Origin: Lachnoclostridium sp. An76 | GTDB taxonomy: Bacteria > Bacillota > Clostridia > Lachnospirales > Lachnospiraceae | Assembly: GCF_002161355.1 (NCBI RefSeq) | Contig: NZ_NFHL01000002.1 | Location: forward strand, 124,001-188,000 | DNA: 64,000 bases | Direction of reading: 5' to 3' | Shown here: piece by piece, positions 28,176 through 36,628 of the stretch | Layout of the letters: each line of letters begins with the position of its first letter | Numbering within the stretch: position 1 is the first letter of the stretch | Position numbers and translations under genes: made by a program | Notes under the pieces: model-generated | Told to the model about the DNA's origin: nothing | The model's input: the letters and a program-made list of their open reading frames with translations, nothing else | The model's database searches: none

Positions 28176-29035
28176 ATCTGGATTTGTGGGGGAGCCTTCC
28201 TTCATATGTACCGTCCGAAAACCGTTGATTTGATCAAGGACGTTTTCGCGGCGGGCGGGGATATGGCTCAGGTTCCGGTTCCGTAATCCGGGAAAGACAT
28301 AAAAAGAATGGGATACGGCTAAGGACAATTTCAAAGCGGAAGATTCGCCTGCGGCTCAGGCATCCGCTTTGAAATTAACGCCGCATCCCATTCTTTTAAG
28401 TCTTTCCATCAGATTACTCCAAGTCACCGTCGCCATATCCCCGTCCGCCGCGAAAGGTGCATCAAAGGGGAACGGTTTTCTGCGTGCATCCGATCGGAAG
28501 GTCCCCGCAGGCAAATGCAGGATTTCGAAAGTTGGGTGAGAGGGGAGCTTCAACGGCGGAACAGGAAGCTTTACCAAACGGAAGGTAACACGGACTTCCG
28601 GAAGAGGATTAGCCGTTCGATTTGGCCCAGCAGGCTGTGCCTCTCTACTTGTGATAAGTTTCTGGTGGATGGGGGAAGGATTATCTTTTGTCGGGGGTCT
28701 TCCGTCTTGAGCGAAATCAGAAAACAGCGAAGCGCCTTTTCGGAACATCTTTCAGCGCGGGGATATGGGTGGTTGAGGCGACTTCGGAATGAGGCCTGGA
28801 AGAACTTAAAATCTGCAAGTACGCGTTAAACAGGGCATCGGAATTGTCTGAGACGAAGTCGAGTTGTCCGATGCCCTGTTTTGTTTTTAGCGTACTTGCA
28901 GATTTTCTAGTTTTTCCTGCCTCATGGAGCGGAGCCGATGCCAGCCATATTCCCGCGCTGAATACGTCTCCGATATCTGCGCTTCACTGTTTTCGGACGT
29001 ACATCCAATCGGCCGGCTCCCCGCAAATACAGATT
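28175..29035. repeat. Palindromic intergenic element, copy 1
   Basis: An 861-bp non-coding element between the convergent symporter and Fe-ADH genes. Its ends are inverted: aatctggatttgtgggggag at 28175-28194, and its near-complement at 29015-29035. Internally the first 350 bp form one giant imperfect hairpin: 28213-28266 pairs with 28430-28484, and the apex hairpin spans 28293-28405 (arms with gaatgggat and aatttcaaagcgga). The first ~430 bp are repeated almost exactly at 58628-59044. A segment of ~320 bp (28605-28923) is absent from copy 2. Short ORFs inside are not conserved as proteins. Confidence 0.85.
28808..28906. repeat. Long two-part hairpin inside element copy 1
   Basis: Outer arms 28808-28824 and 28890-28906 (17 bp perfect), inner arms 28828-28842 and 28867-28881 (15 bp perfect, cagggcatcgga core). 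T-rich on both sides of the inner arm. Present only in copy 1, so probably a secondary insertion or a strong bidirectional terminator. Confidence 0.8.
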
Positions 29036-29037
29036 TC

Positions 29038-30183
29038 CTACCAAAGTTTCTTGTAGATCTGTATCACATCTGCCTTGCTCGGCACTCTGGGGTTTGTCGC
29101 GGTGCACGCGTCTTCCAGCGCTGCGTCCGCCATATGGTCAATGGCCTTGAAATACTCTTCCTCTGTGATCGTTCCCATCTGGGAGATCGACAGCGGGATG
29201 TCCATCTCTTTTAACATGAACTGTACCCAGTTTACGAGTGACCTTACTGTCATGATCTTGTTATAGCTGCTCAGCCCGAGGATCTGCGCCACTGTGGAGT
29301 AACGCTTCACTGCCGGGAGATATTCAGAGCGGCTCTTGCTGTGTTTGTTGATATCACTGTTGAATTCAATGATATGCGGCAGGAGCATCGCGTTCGCGCG
29401 TCCGTGCGGGATGTGGAACGTAGCTCCGAGCTGATGCGCCATGCCGTGGTTCAGTCCGAGTGACGCACAGTTGAATGCAAGTCCTGCCAGGCAGGATGCG
29501 GAATGCATCTTCTGGCGCGCGTGCGTATCATTCCCGTCCAGGTATGCCCTTAAAAGGAATACGCCGCAGATCTCGATCGCCTTCTCTGCGAGCGCGGTCG
29601 AGAAATCATTTCTGTTTGTGCTGACACATGCTTCAAGAGCGTGTGTAAACACATCCATCCCCGTATCTGCCGTGATCGACGGCGGAACGCTCTTTACCAG
29701 CTCCGCGTCCAGGATCGCCTCATCGGGCATCAGATCTTTTGATACAAGGGGATATTTTACCTGTTCTGCCGGGTCAGTAACTACCGCAAAGGAAGTCACC
29801 TCTGAACCCGTCCCGCTTGTCGTGGGGATCGCGATCAGACCTACATCTGCATAGTGGTCTACCCTCAGGGCGAACTCACGGATCGATTTCGATGAATCGA
29901 TGGCTGAGCCGCCGCCCACTGCCACGATGGCATCCGGCCGGTACTCGAGCATCTTTTTGACGCCTTCGCTGATCTTCTCGATCGGCGGATCCGGCACAAC
30001 GTCCTTGAAGATCTCGAACTCCTTGTTTCCTCTCCGAAGAGGCTCTGTCACGAGTTCGATCATCTCACCCTGGGCGATGAACGGGTCTGTCACGACCAGT
30101 ACTTTCTGATAAGGGATCTCCGCCAGACGGTCCAGCGCCTGATCCCCGAAAAATATTTTTGTCTTAATATCAAAGCTCTTCAT
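29038..30183 (-). CDS. Iron-dependent alcohol dehydrogenase (PduQ-like, lactaldehyde/propanol type)
   Basis: 381 residues of the group III Fe-ADH family. NAD-binding AVGGGSAIDSSKSI, IPTTSGTGSEVTSFAVV, and the metal-binding DTGMDVFTHALEAC with GLNHGMAHQLGATFHIPHGR. Reduces a short-chain aldehyde (lactaldehyde to 1,2-propanediol, or propanal to propanol), regenerating NAD+ for the aldehyde dehydrogenase. It has no N-terminal targeting extension, unlike other cargo here. Last gene of the BMC locus, after the DeoR gene; its stop abuts palindromic element 1. Confidence 0.88.
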   Translation of the reverse strand: MKSFDIKTKIFFGDQALDRLAEIPYQKVLVVTDPFIAQGEMIELVTEPLRRGNKEFEIFKDVVPDPPIEKISEGVKKMLEYRPDAIVAVGGGSAIDSSKSIREFALRVDHYADVGLIAIPTTSGTGSEVTSFAVVTDPAEQVKYPLVSKDLMPDEAILDAELVKSVPPSITADTGMDVFTHALEACVSTNRNDFSTALAEKAIEICGVFLLRAYLDGNDTHARQKMHSASCLAGLAFNCASLGLNHGMAHQLGATFHIPHGRANAMLLPHIIEFNSDINKHSKSRSEYLPAVKRYSTVAQILGLSSYNKIMTVRSLVNWVQFMLKEMDIPLSISQMGTITEEEYFKAIDHMADAALEDACTATNPRVPSKADVIQIYKKLW

Positions 30184-30194
30184 AGCTGTCCTCT

Positions 30195-30965
30195 CTATTC
30201 AGAATAAATACATTTTATTTCTGACTCTTTAAATGTCCTGAGCCATCTGTCCTCCGGCTTTTCGTCCGTGACTACCATTGTAAGGTCATCCAGAGGACCG
30301 ATATTGGTAAATGCAGTCTTGTCGAATTTACTGCTGTCGACCGCCAGGATCTTCTCCGTCGCCGCTGCCAGCATTGTCGCCTTGTTATTCGCGTGGAGTT
30401 CATCCGAGTCTGTCATGCCCGCGTCAGCATCGACCCCTTTGCAGGAGATGATCGCCTTATCCACATGATAGGAACGGATCGCCTTATCCGTCTGCGGTCC
30501 CACAAGAGCAAAAGACCCTTCCCTGGACGCCCCTCCTGTCGACATGACTGTCCAGTCCTGGGCGTCAAACAGTTCGATGATGATCTCGATCGAATTTGTA
30601 ATGACTGTCAGGTTCTTTTTGCCCTTCTCCTGCAGTGCTTTTGCAATATACACTGCCGTGGAGCTTGCGTCCAGCATGATGCTGTCCCCGTCCTTCACGA
30701 TCCGGCTCACCAGTTCTGCGATGCGCTGCTTCCCTACGATATTGCGGTTCTTTCTGATGTTAAACGGCAGTTCGATATTGACATTTTCATTAATGACAGC
30801 CCCGCCGTAACTTTTGATCGCATATCCGTCGTTTACCAGTTTCTCAAGGTCCCTTCGGATCGTCTCCTCAGAGACATCATAGATCTGGCTCAGTTCACTT
30901 ACAACAACCCGTCTGTCGGTCTGCAGTTTTTCCAGGATCTCATTTCGTCTCTCTATCGCAAGCAT
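30195..30965 (-). CDS. DeoR/GlpR-family transcriptional regulator
   Basis: 256 residues: N-terminal HTH (SELSQIYDVSEETIRRDLEK) and a C-terminal sugar-phosphate-binding DeoRC domain (IMLDASSTAVYIAKAL, STGGASREGSF, ADAGMTDSDE, DSSKFDKTAF). DeoR proteins in such loci usually sense a phosphorylated intermediate; rhamnulose/fuculose 1-phosphate or DHAP is a plausible effector. It lies between pduT-like and Fe-ADH genes, same strand, so it is the best candidate regulator of the BMC operon. Confidence 0.9.
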   Translation of the reverse strand: MLAIERRNEILEKLQTDRRVVVSELSQIYDVSEETIRRDLEKLVNDGYAIKSYGGAVINENVNIELPFNIRKNRNIVGKQRIAELVSRIVKDGDSIMLDASSTAVYIAKALQEKGKKNLTVITNSIEIIIELFDAQDWTVMSTGGASREGSFALVGPQTDKAIRSYHVDKAIISCKGVDADAGMTDSDELHANNKATMLAAATEKILAVDSSKFDKTAFTNIGPLDDLTMVVTDEKPEDRWLRTFKESEIKCIYSE

Positions 30966-31087
30966 ATCGCTGCCTCCTGTTTATGCCAAAACAGGCCCTC
31001 CGGCCGCTCTGCTCAATTTCCGGCGGTTTCATTACGCCGCTGTGATGCAGGGATAAGCAGGGGAGAGCCTGTCTGTTTTATAGCATA

Positions 31088-31636
31088 TTATAAAATTGCA
31101 TCGCGGATCTGGGCATCCGGGTGAGCGATAACGGAAGAATCGAGGAACATTCCTCTGTCCTTCACTGCTTCCTTTGCCCTCTCGATCGCTGCTTCAACAG
31201 CAGCTACTTCTCCTGTCAGGAGCATGTATGATTTTCCGCACATACCTCTTGCGATACGCAGCTCGATCAGGTCTACGATGGCTGTCTTAGCCGCCTCATC
31301 CGCTGCCACGATGATGGATGCCGCATCATATGTCTCAAAGATGCCCAGTGCGGACACATCTTCAATCTTTGCCGCTCCATAGATCGCCGGGAAAATAGAT
31401 TCATGCGGGTTTCCGAGCACAAAACTGTCGATCAGATGGAAGCCGTGCAGCTCTCTGGCATTGTCTACCGCTGCTTTTACGGCACTCAAGTCACCTGTAA
31501 TGATCGCAATATATTTGCCCGGACATACGGTCTGAGCTTCGATTATGCTGACTTCAGAGGTCTTTACCATGGCGTCCGCCGCGGTGATACCTGCTGAAAC
31601 AGTCTTATATTCTACCATTCCAATTGCCTTACTCAT
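31088..31636 (-). CDS. pduT: BMC-T tandem-domain shell protein (PduT-like)
   Basis: 182 residues with two BMC domains (about 3-85 and 95-178). The first has GMVEYKTVSAGITAADAMVK and AQTVCPGKYIAIITGDLSAV. The Cys in QTVCPGKY matches the pore cysteine that holds a [4Fe-4S] cluster in PduT, suggesting electron transfer across the shell with the adjacent PduS-like protein. The ATG at 31636 is preferred over the GTG at 31645 because AAGGA lies 10 nt upstream. Co-transcribed after the RnfC-like gene. Confidence 0.92.
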   Translation of the reverse strand: MSKAIGMVEYKTVSAGITAADAMVKTSEVSIIEAQTVCPGKYIAIITGDLSAVKAAVDNARELHGFHLIDSFVLGNPHESIFPAIYGAAKIEDVSALGIFETYDAASIIVAADEAAKTAIVDLIELRIARGMCGKSYMLLTGEVAAVEAAIERAKEAVKDRGMFLDSSVIAHPDAQIRDAIL

Positions 31637-31652
31637 TGCCTGCACGTCCTTC

Positions 31653-32975
31653 CTAAGTTTCTATGATCACATATTTATCATTTACTTCTGTCACTGTACC
31701 GGTAACTGATGCATGGATCCCCACGCTCAGCCCCTTCGCCGGCTCAGCGATCATCTGTCCCTTTGTCACCTTGTCGCCTTCTTTTACGACAGCTGACGCA
31801 GGCGCTCCGATATGCTGGCTCAGCATGATGCGGACTCTCTTGACCGGCACCTCTGACTCATCGAGAGGAGCCTCTTTGTTGTATTTGGTCAGGTCAAGTC
31901 TTGCCATCAGCCTCTCCATCGGGACTTTCCTGTATTCTCTCTCCGGTCCTACCGGCTTCGCCTCCACCTGCGGCGGACGGATGCCGTTTGCCCTTAAGCC
32001 TGCCTTGTACTCTGCCATAAGGCTTCTGGGTGAAAGGCCCTGGAAACAGGAATACAGTTCACAGACGCCACAGGATGAGCAGAACATCGTATTTACAAAG
32101 ATGTTTGGCTCCTGGATATCCTTGCATGTGGCTGCAAGCATGAACTTATTCGGCTCGATCGGATGCCCGAGCAGATGTCTCGGACAGAGATCTGTACACA
32201 TCGAACACTGACAGCAGCACGCTGCTGCGCGTTTCATGTCGATGGAGTTTTTCTTTAATTTTTTCTGTATGATATAATGGTCCTCCGGCAGTACGAGGAT
32301 CGCGTTCGTTGTCTTAGTGACAGGCTGCGCTCCTGTGCCGATATTTCCCATCATCGGTCCGCCTACAAAGTAGACCGGGTTCGGTGTCGTCACATGGCCT
32401 GCAAGCGCGACCACCTCATCCAGCGGCGTCCCGATCGGCACGCGTACAGTCACCGGATGCTCAACTTCCGCTACGACAGACACCAGCTTGTCTTCCACCG
32501 GTGTCTTCTCGTTCAGTGCCCTGTATACATTGTATACAGTCTCTACATTGAACACCGCGACACCGCTCTCGATCGGGAGCCCGCCCGGGCGGACTACCTT
32601 GCCGGTCACTTCATAGATCAGTACGACTTCATCGCCTGCCGGATACACTTCATCCAGCAGCCCCAGCCTCACTTCCGGATATTTATCGATCACGGCGCTC
32701 ACTGCCTCGATCGTCTTTTTATACGCTTTCTTGATGCCGATGATAACTTCCTTTGCACCGACTGTCTCGCCGATCATATGGAATGTATCAATGATCTCTT
32801 TCGCATATTTTTCAAGCAGCTGTCTGTGCAGTCTTAAGAGCGGCTCGCACTCCGCACAGTTCAGGATGATCGTATCCGCACGCTCATCAAGCTTGGCATA
32901 TGTCGGAAATCCCGCACCACCTGCGCCAACGATGCCGTTCTGCTGCAATATGCTGCTCAATTCTTTCATATCCAT
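31653..32975 (-). CDS. pduS: PduS-like electron-transfer protein (RnfC family)
   Basis: 440 residues from the ATG at 32975 (MDMKELSSILQQ), placed by a GGAG 9 nt upstream. The NuoF/RnfC-type fold is shown by GIVGAGGAGFPTYAKL and LNCAECEPLL; the ferredoxin-like part has two cysteine sets, CCCQCSMCTDLCPRH and CSSCGVCELYSC. A C-terminal lipoyl-like sandwich domain ends the protein (GDKVTKGQMIAEP). In Pdu compartments PduS passes electrons through PduT. Same role is likely here. Confidence 0.92.
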   Translation of the reverse strand: MDMKELSSILQQNGIVGAGGAGFPTYAKLDERADTIILNCAECEPLLRLHRQLLEKYAKEIIDTFHMIGETVGAKEVIIGIKKAYKKTIEAVSAVIDKYPEVRLGLLDEVYPAGDEVVLIYEVTGKVVRPGGLPIESGVAVFNVETVYNVYRALNEKTPVEDKLVSVVAEVEHPVTVRVPIGTPLDEVVALAGHVTTPNPVYFVGGPMMGNIGTGAQPVTKTTNAILVLPEDHYIIQKKLKKNSIDMKRAAACCCQCSMCTDLCPRHLLGHPIEPNKFMLAATCKDIQEPNIFVNTMFCSSCGVCELYSCFQGLSPRSLMAEYKAGLRANGIRPPQVEAKPVGPEREYRKVPMERLMARLDLTKYNKEAPLDESEVPVKRVRIMLSQHIGAPASAVVKEGDKVTKGQMIAEPAKGLSVGIHASVTGTVTEVNDKYVIIET

Positions 32976-32982
32976 AATTTCA

Positions 32983-33249
32983 CTACTCCAGTCCTGATCC
33001 GTCGTCAATAATTCCTACGATCGCCGCATCGACAGGCGCGTCTGGCATCCCGCTGCCGATCCTTGCCGCGCTGCCCTGGGCGACGAGCACATACTCGCCG
33101 ATGCCCGCGCCGATCTTGTCGATGGCGATGAGCTGTTTCGCGCCGGAGTGCATATGCTCCAGAACGTCTACGATCATGAATTTATTGCCGATCAAATTTT
33201 CACATTTGCGTGTTGAAACAACACTTCCAACAACTTTCCCTATCAGCAT
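32983..33249 (-). CDS. BMC-P pentameric vertex protein (EutN/CcmL/PduN)
   Basis: 88 residues: MLIGKVVGSVVSTRKCENLI, then GAGIGEYVLVAQGSAAR and PVDAAIVGIIDD, the standard EutN/CcmL fold. Forms pentamers that cap the vertices of the shell. It is the only BMC-P in the locus. Its start overlaps the pduL stop by 7 bp. Confidence 0.95.
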   Translation of the reverse strand: MLIGKVVGSVVSTRKCENLIGNKFMIVDVLEHMHSGAKQLIAIDKIGAGIGEYVLVAQGSAARIGSGMPDAPVDAAIVGIIDDGSGLE

Positions 33250-33893
33250 GATATTATCCTCACCGTGTCGCCGGTCGCAATCTTTGCAGCGTTCGCCTCA
33301 TCCGTATCGATATGCATTTCAAGGGTAAAGCTGTCGTCCACGCGGATCTTCACGCGGTTGAAGATCGTTCCTCTCTCATTGTCCGCCTTCACGGAGACGA
33401 TATCGCCGTCGTGCACTCCTGCCGCCATGGCATCCTTCGGGGACATATGTATATGGCGCATCGCGATGATGCAGCCCTCATTCAGATAGATCGCGCCCTT
33501 CGGCCCTACGACCGCGATCGGGGCGCTTCCCTCGATCTTTCCGGACTCCCGGATCGGAGCGTTCACTCCCAGGCGGATCGCATCGGTAGCGGAGATCTCA
33601 ACCTGCGTCTGCTTCCTCACAGGTCCGAGCACACGCACATTTTCGATCGCCCTGAGCTTGAGGCCGACGATGGTCACTGTCTCATTGGCCGCGAACTGTC
33701 CGCCCATAAGGCCTTTTTTCCGTGTCAGATGGTATCCTTCACCGAACAGCGCTTCCACATGTTCCTGAGTAAGATGGATATGTCTTGCGGACACTCCGAT
33801 CGGCACCATGTATCCTGCCCCTTCAGAGGATTTCTGCTTTTCAACTGCTTCCAGGACCAGTTTTGTAATTAATGCTACATTACTGTTATCCAT
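33243..33893 (-). CDS. pduL: Phosphate propanoyltransferase (PduL-type)
   Basis: Interconverts acyl-CoA and acyl phosphate and recycles CoA inside the compartment. 216 residues with two PduL beta-barrel domains; zinc-binding motifs SARHIHLTQEHVEALFG and MRHIHMSPKDAMAAG are intact. The N-terminus MDNSNVALITKLVLEAVEKQ is a short amphipathic helix followed by a linker, as in encapsulation peptides of other PduL proteins. Good SD (ggagg) 33904-33908. Preceded by two hairpins in the gap after the BMC-H gene. Confidence 0.95.
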   Translation of the reverse strand: MDNSNVALITKLVLEAVEKQKSSEGAGYMVPIGVSARHIHLTQEHVEALFGEGYHLTRKKGLMGGQFAANETVTIVGLKLRAIENVRVLGPVRKQTQVEISATDAIRLGVNAPIRESGKIEGSAPIAVVGPKGAIYLNEGCIIAMRHIHMSPKDAMAAGVHDGDIVSVKADNERGTIFNRVKIRVDDSFTLEMHIDTDEANAAKIATGDTVRIISC

Positions 33894-33909
33894 ATCTCAA
33901 TTCTCCTCC

Positions 33910-33978
33910 AAAAACGGATCTGCATCATCCGTTTTTCTCATATGCAGGAAACAGCCTGTCTCTGCGGCTGTTTCCTGC
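33910..33978 (-). promoter_or_regulatory. Two hairpins between bmcH and pduL
   Basis: Read leftward: first a 13-bp perfect stem (33978-33966 with 33956-33944, gcaggaaacagcc), then a stem aaaacggat (33935-33927 with 33919-33911) followed by a short T/G tract and the pduL SD. The second looks like a leaky intrinsic terminator. Such elements can lower expression of enzyme genes relative to upstream shell genes; this role is inferred. Confidence 0.6.
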
Positions 33979-34002
33979 GGGGTCTGTCAATAATTACTGT
34001 GA

Positions 34003-34410
34003 TTATTTCAGGACCGGAAGGATCTTCTCCACATCGTTGTGCGGTCTCGGGATCACATGTGTAGCTACGAGCTCGCCAAGTCTTCCTGCTGCCTCTGCTC
34101 CGGACTCAACTGCGGATTTTACAGCTCCTACATCTCCGCGTACCATAACTGTTACGAGTCCGCTTCCGATCTTCTCTGTTCCTACGAGAACTACGTTCGC
34201 AGCCTTTAACATTGTATCTGCAGCCTCGATCGATGCTACCAGACCTCTTGTTTCAACCATTCCTAATGCTTCCTGTGACATTCTTCTCTCCTCCTTCTGA
34301 ATCGTCGGTTGTTCCTGAACCGTTGTTTCTGCTTTCTGCGCCGTCTTTCTCACTCTTCGTACAGTTTTCGCCGGCGCTTTGGCTGTTGTTGTTTTCTTTT
34401 CCTCTGCCAT
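34003..34410 (-). CDS. BMC-H shell protein with N-terminal extension and internal start
   Basis: 135 residues: a 43-residue Lys/Ala/Thr/Arg-rich extension ([20 protein letters not shown]...), then a PduA-type BMC domain ([55 protein letters not shown]). The long start at 34410 has TAGGAGG upstream. A second in-frame ATG at 34281, exactly at the domain start, has its own AAGGAGGAGA with ideal spacing. Both forms may be made. The core is nearly identical to the BMC-H at 34758-35039, so this is a recent duplicate that acquired the extension. Confidence 0.92.
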   Translation of the reverse strand: MAEEKKTTTAKAPAKTVRRVRKTAQKAETTVQEQPTIQKEERRMSQEALGMVETRGLVASIEAADTMLKAANVVLVGTEKIGSGLVTVMVRGDVGAVKSAVESGAEAAGRLGELVATHVIPRPHNDVEKILPVLK

Positions 34411-34423
34411 TTCAAACTGCCTC

Positions 34424-34708
34424 CTAACTCACCCTGTTTGCACTGTCATTGACGATCTTGAGTATCTCTTCATGAGGGCTCGGGATCACAACCTTGCAGA
34501 CAGGATCTTTGATTCCGTTCGCTGCGGCAGCTTCAATGGCCTGCTTGACAGCGGATACGTCGCCGCGGATGATGATCGTGACCAGTCGTCCGCCCAGTTT
34601 TTTCTCCCATGTGACAAGCTCGACTTCGGCGGTCTTGCACATGATATCAATGGCAACTACCGCTGCCGTTACACTCGGGATCTCAAAGAATCCATACGCT
34701 TTACCCAT
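34424..34708 (-). CDS. BMC-H shell protein (EutM/PduJ-related, divergent)
   Basis: 94 residues with one BMC domain: [20 protein letters not shown] then [20 protein letters not shown] and [12 protein letters not shown]. The pore loop region differs from the two PduA-like paralogues beside it (K-L-G-G-R instead of K-I-G-S-G), so it should give the shell a pore of different size or charge. Same operon; 13 bp separate it from the downstream extended BMC-H. Confidence 0.93.
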   Translation of the reverse strand: MGKAYGFFEIPSVTAAVVAIDIMCKTAEVELVTWEKKLGGRLVTIIIRGDVSAVKQAIEAAAANGIKDPVCKVVIPSPHEEILKIVNDSANRVS

Positions 34709-34757
34709 GAGACTGCTCCTTTACTGTGATCTGAAGACTTTCCTCATTCACTCCGGC

Positions 34758-35039
34758 TTAGATAGACGGAAGGATCTTCTCTACGTCATTGTGCGGTCTC
34801 GGGATCACGTGTGTTGCTACAAGCTCGCCGAGTCTTCCTGCAGCGTCAGCGCCTGTCTCTACTGCTGCCTTGACAGCTCCTACATCTCCGCGCACCATAA
34901 CTGTTACGAGTCCGCTTCCGATCTTCTCTGTTCCTACCAGTGTTACCTCAGCTGCCTTTGTCATTGCATCTGCAGCCTCGATCGCTGCTGTAAGTCCTCT
35001 TGTTTCAACCATTCCTAATGCCTGCTGTGCCATTGCCAT
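34758..35039 (-). CDS. BMC-H shell protein (PduA-like)
   Basis: 93 residues, canonical hexamer-forming shell protein: [57 protein letters not shown]. The pore motif K-I-G-S-G is that of PduA, whose pore passes 1,2-propanediol-like small polar molecules. Likely the major facet protein. Almost identical in its core to the extended copy at 34003-34410. Confidence 0.95.
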   Translation of the reverse strand: MAMAQQALGMVETRGLTAAIEAADAMTKAAEVTLVGTEKIGSGLVTVMVRGDVGAVKAAVETGADAAGRLGELVATHVIPRPHNDVEKILPSI

Positions 35040-35052
35040 TGTTCATTTCCTC

Positions 35053-35406
35053 CTAAATCTCTTCGATATCTTTTTCGTTGATGATATGTGGTTCACCTTT
35101 GTCCAGTCCGGTGATCTTCAGCATTTTTTCCGTATCCTCTGTCGGTCTTGCGATCTCATATTCGTTCACAACACCCGCAAGCTCTTCGGCTCTTGCCTTT
35201 GCCGCCTCAAGCGCCGCCGTGACATCGGATACGCTTCCGCGGAATTTAACCATAACGATCAGTGGTACGGGCAGTTCATCTGCATTCGCCGGTTTGTTTT
35301 TGTCGAACTTTTCGAGCCATACATTGCCTGCCTTGCATCCGGCGTCCGCCGCCGCAAAAGCTGTGGCAAGCCCGAAAACCTCCAACATGCCTACTGCATC
35401 TCCCAT
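35053..35406 (-). CDS. BMC-H shell protein, divergent (PduU/EutS-unlike)
   Basis: 117 residues. The BMC fold is recognisable in GMLEVFGLATAFAAADAGCK, VPLIVMVKFRGSVSDVTAAL and EYEIARPTEDTEKMLKITGL. It has a longer loop (EKFDKNKPANADELPV) before the pore strand and an acidic C-terminal tail ending NEKDIEEI. Pore residues F-R-G-S differ from its neighbours. First shell gene after the Zn-ADH (10-bp gap). Confidence 0.88.
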   Translation of the reverse strand: MGDAVGMLEVFGLATAFAAADAGCKAGNVWLEKFDKNKPANADELPVPLIVMVKFRGSVSDVTAALEAAKARAEELAGVVNEYEIARPTEDTEKMLKITGLDKGEPHIINEKDIEEI

Positions 35407-35416
35407 AATGATTCAC

Positions 35417-36628
35417 CTATTTATTCACGATCGCGATCTTAAGGCCTTTCTGTGCAAGGTTCGTCTGGTGGGCCTCATTGATCTCCTCGAGCGGGAACTT
35501 GTGCGTGATCAGCTCCTTCATCGGAAGGCCGATCGCCTGCGCTCTCTTCAGGAAATCAAATGTAGTCGCGTAATCCCTCAGTGTATATACCCAGGAGCCG
35601 ACCAGTGTGATCTCTTTGGAGCAGAGGTCAAAGTGCGGATTGATCGTGGCGTCTCCGCCGTTGATGAAGAATCCGAGTTCACATAAACCGCCGCCGTTGC
35701 GGATGAACTTGTAGATATTTGAGTGTGCTACCGGTGATCCTGTGCACTGGAACGCAAAATCTGCAAGGTGTCCGCCGAAGGCTTCCTTCACTGCTCCTGA
35801 AAGAGCGTCGATCCCTTTGTACTCCATAAAGTTTACAGACTTGTCAGCACCCATCTTCTTCGCGAAGTCGAGTCTCTGCTGGTTGCCGTCCACTGCAACG
35901 ATGTTCTCGATGCCCATCGTGCGGAGAACTGCGATGCAGATCAGACCGATCGGTCCGCAGCCCTGTACGACTACTCTGCTGTTGAATCTTAAGATTCCTG
36001 TCGTCTTTGCCCTCTCAACTGCATGTACAAGCACTGCACATGGCTCAATGAGGATCCTGGAATCAAGATCCAGGTCGCTTACGTTGAAGATGGAAGATCC
36101 TTCGCGGACCAGGATGTAATCGGAAAACCATCCGTTCAGATGGATATCATCGTCCGGAAGAAGTCCGTATACGTCAGCCCCGCCGATGTTCTTCTTGTTC
36201 AGGTCGAACATCTCGATATCCGGGTCATCCTTAAAGATCATACATGTAACGACTTTGTCGCCGACCTTCAGCGGTTTGCCCGCGCTGTCAGCCTTTACGT
36301 TCTTGCCCATCTTGACGATCTCGCCGGTCCCCTCGTGTCCGAGCGCTACCGGGATCAGTCCGAACGGGTCTCTCTTGAATTCATGGGCATCTGTCCCGCA
36401 GATACCGCAGCCTTCTACTTTTACGAGGATGTCTCCGTCTCCCACTTCCGGGATCGGGAATTCCTTGATGTCATAATGCTCAAGTGATGTCAGCATCGCA
36501 ACGTGTGCTGTCTTCGGGATTGCCTGGCTTGCAGCCGGCTGTGCGGACGGTGAAGGGATCTTCTTGTCCAGCATGCTTTCCAGCACCTGTTTAACGACGG
36601 CTTCCACATTAGCGGAATTCATTTCCAT
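35417..36628 (-). CDS. Zn-dependent medium-chain dehydrogenase with encapsulation peptide
   Basis: 403 residues. The N-terminus MEMNSANVEAVVKQVLESML is an amphipathic helix followed by a Pro/Ala/Ser linker (to about 42), the layout of BMC encapsulation peptides. The rest is an MDR alcohol dehydrogenase: EGCGICGTDAHEFKRD and GHEGTGEIVKMG (catalytic zinc), QGCGPIGLICIAVLRTMG (NAD fold). The four-Cys structural zinc lobe is not present. Probably reduces or oxidises a compartment aldehyde/alcohol such as lactaldehyde. Most BMCs use an Fe-ADH here; this locus has both. Confidence 0.85.
   Translation of the reverse strand: MEMNSANVEAVVKQVLESMLDKKIPSPSAQPAASQAIPKTAHVAMLTSLEHYDIKEFPIPEVGDGDILVKVEGCGICGTDAHEFKRDPFGLIPVALGHEGTGEIVKMGKNVKADSAGKPLKVGDKVVTCMIFKDDPDIEMFDLNKKNIGGADVYGLLPDDDIHLNGWFSDYILVREGSSIFNVSDLDLDSRILIEPCAVLVHAVERAKTTGILRFNSRVVVQGCGPIGLICIAVLRTMGIENIVAVDGNQQRLDFAKKMGADKSVNFMEYKGIDALSGAVKEAFGGHLADFAFQCTGSPVAHSNIYKFIRNGGGLCELGFFINGGDATINPHFDLCSKEITLVGSWVYTLRDYATTFDFLKRAQAIGLPMKELITHKFPLEEINEAHQTNLAQKGLKIAIVNK

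Noticed and set aside
28356-28748. Minus-strand ORF of 130 residues in element copy 1, with a similar one at 58810-59073 in copy 2
   Set aside because: Similarity follows the DNA palindrome, not codon pattern; the frames differ in length, have no SD, and break where the element copies diverge.
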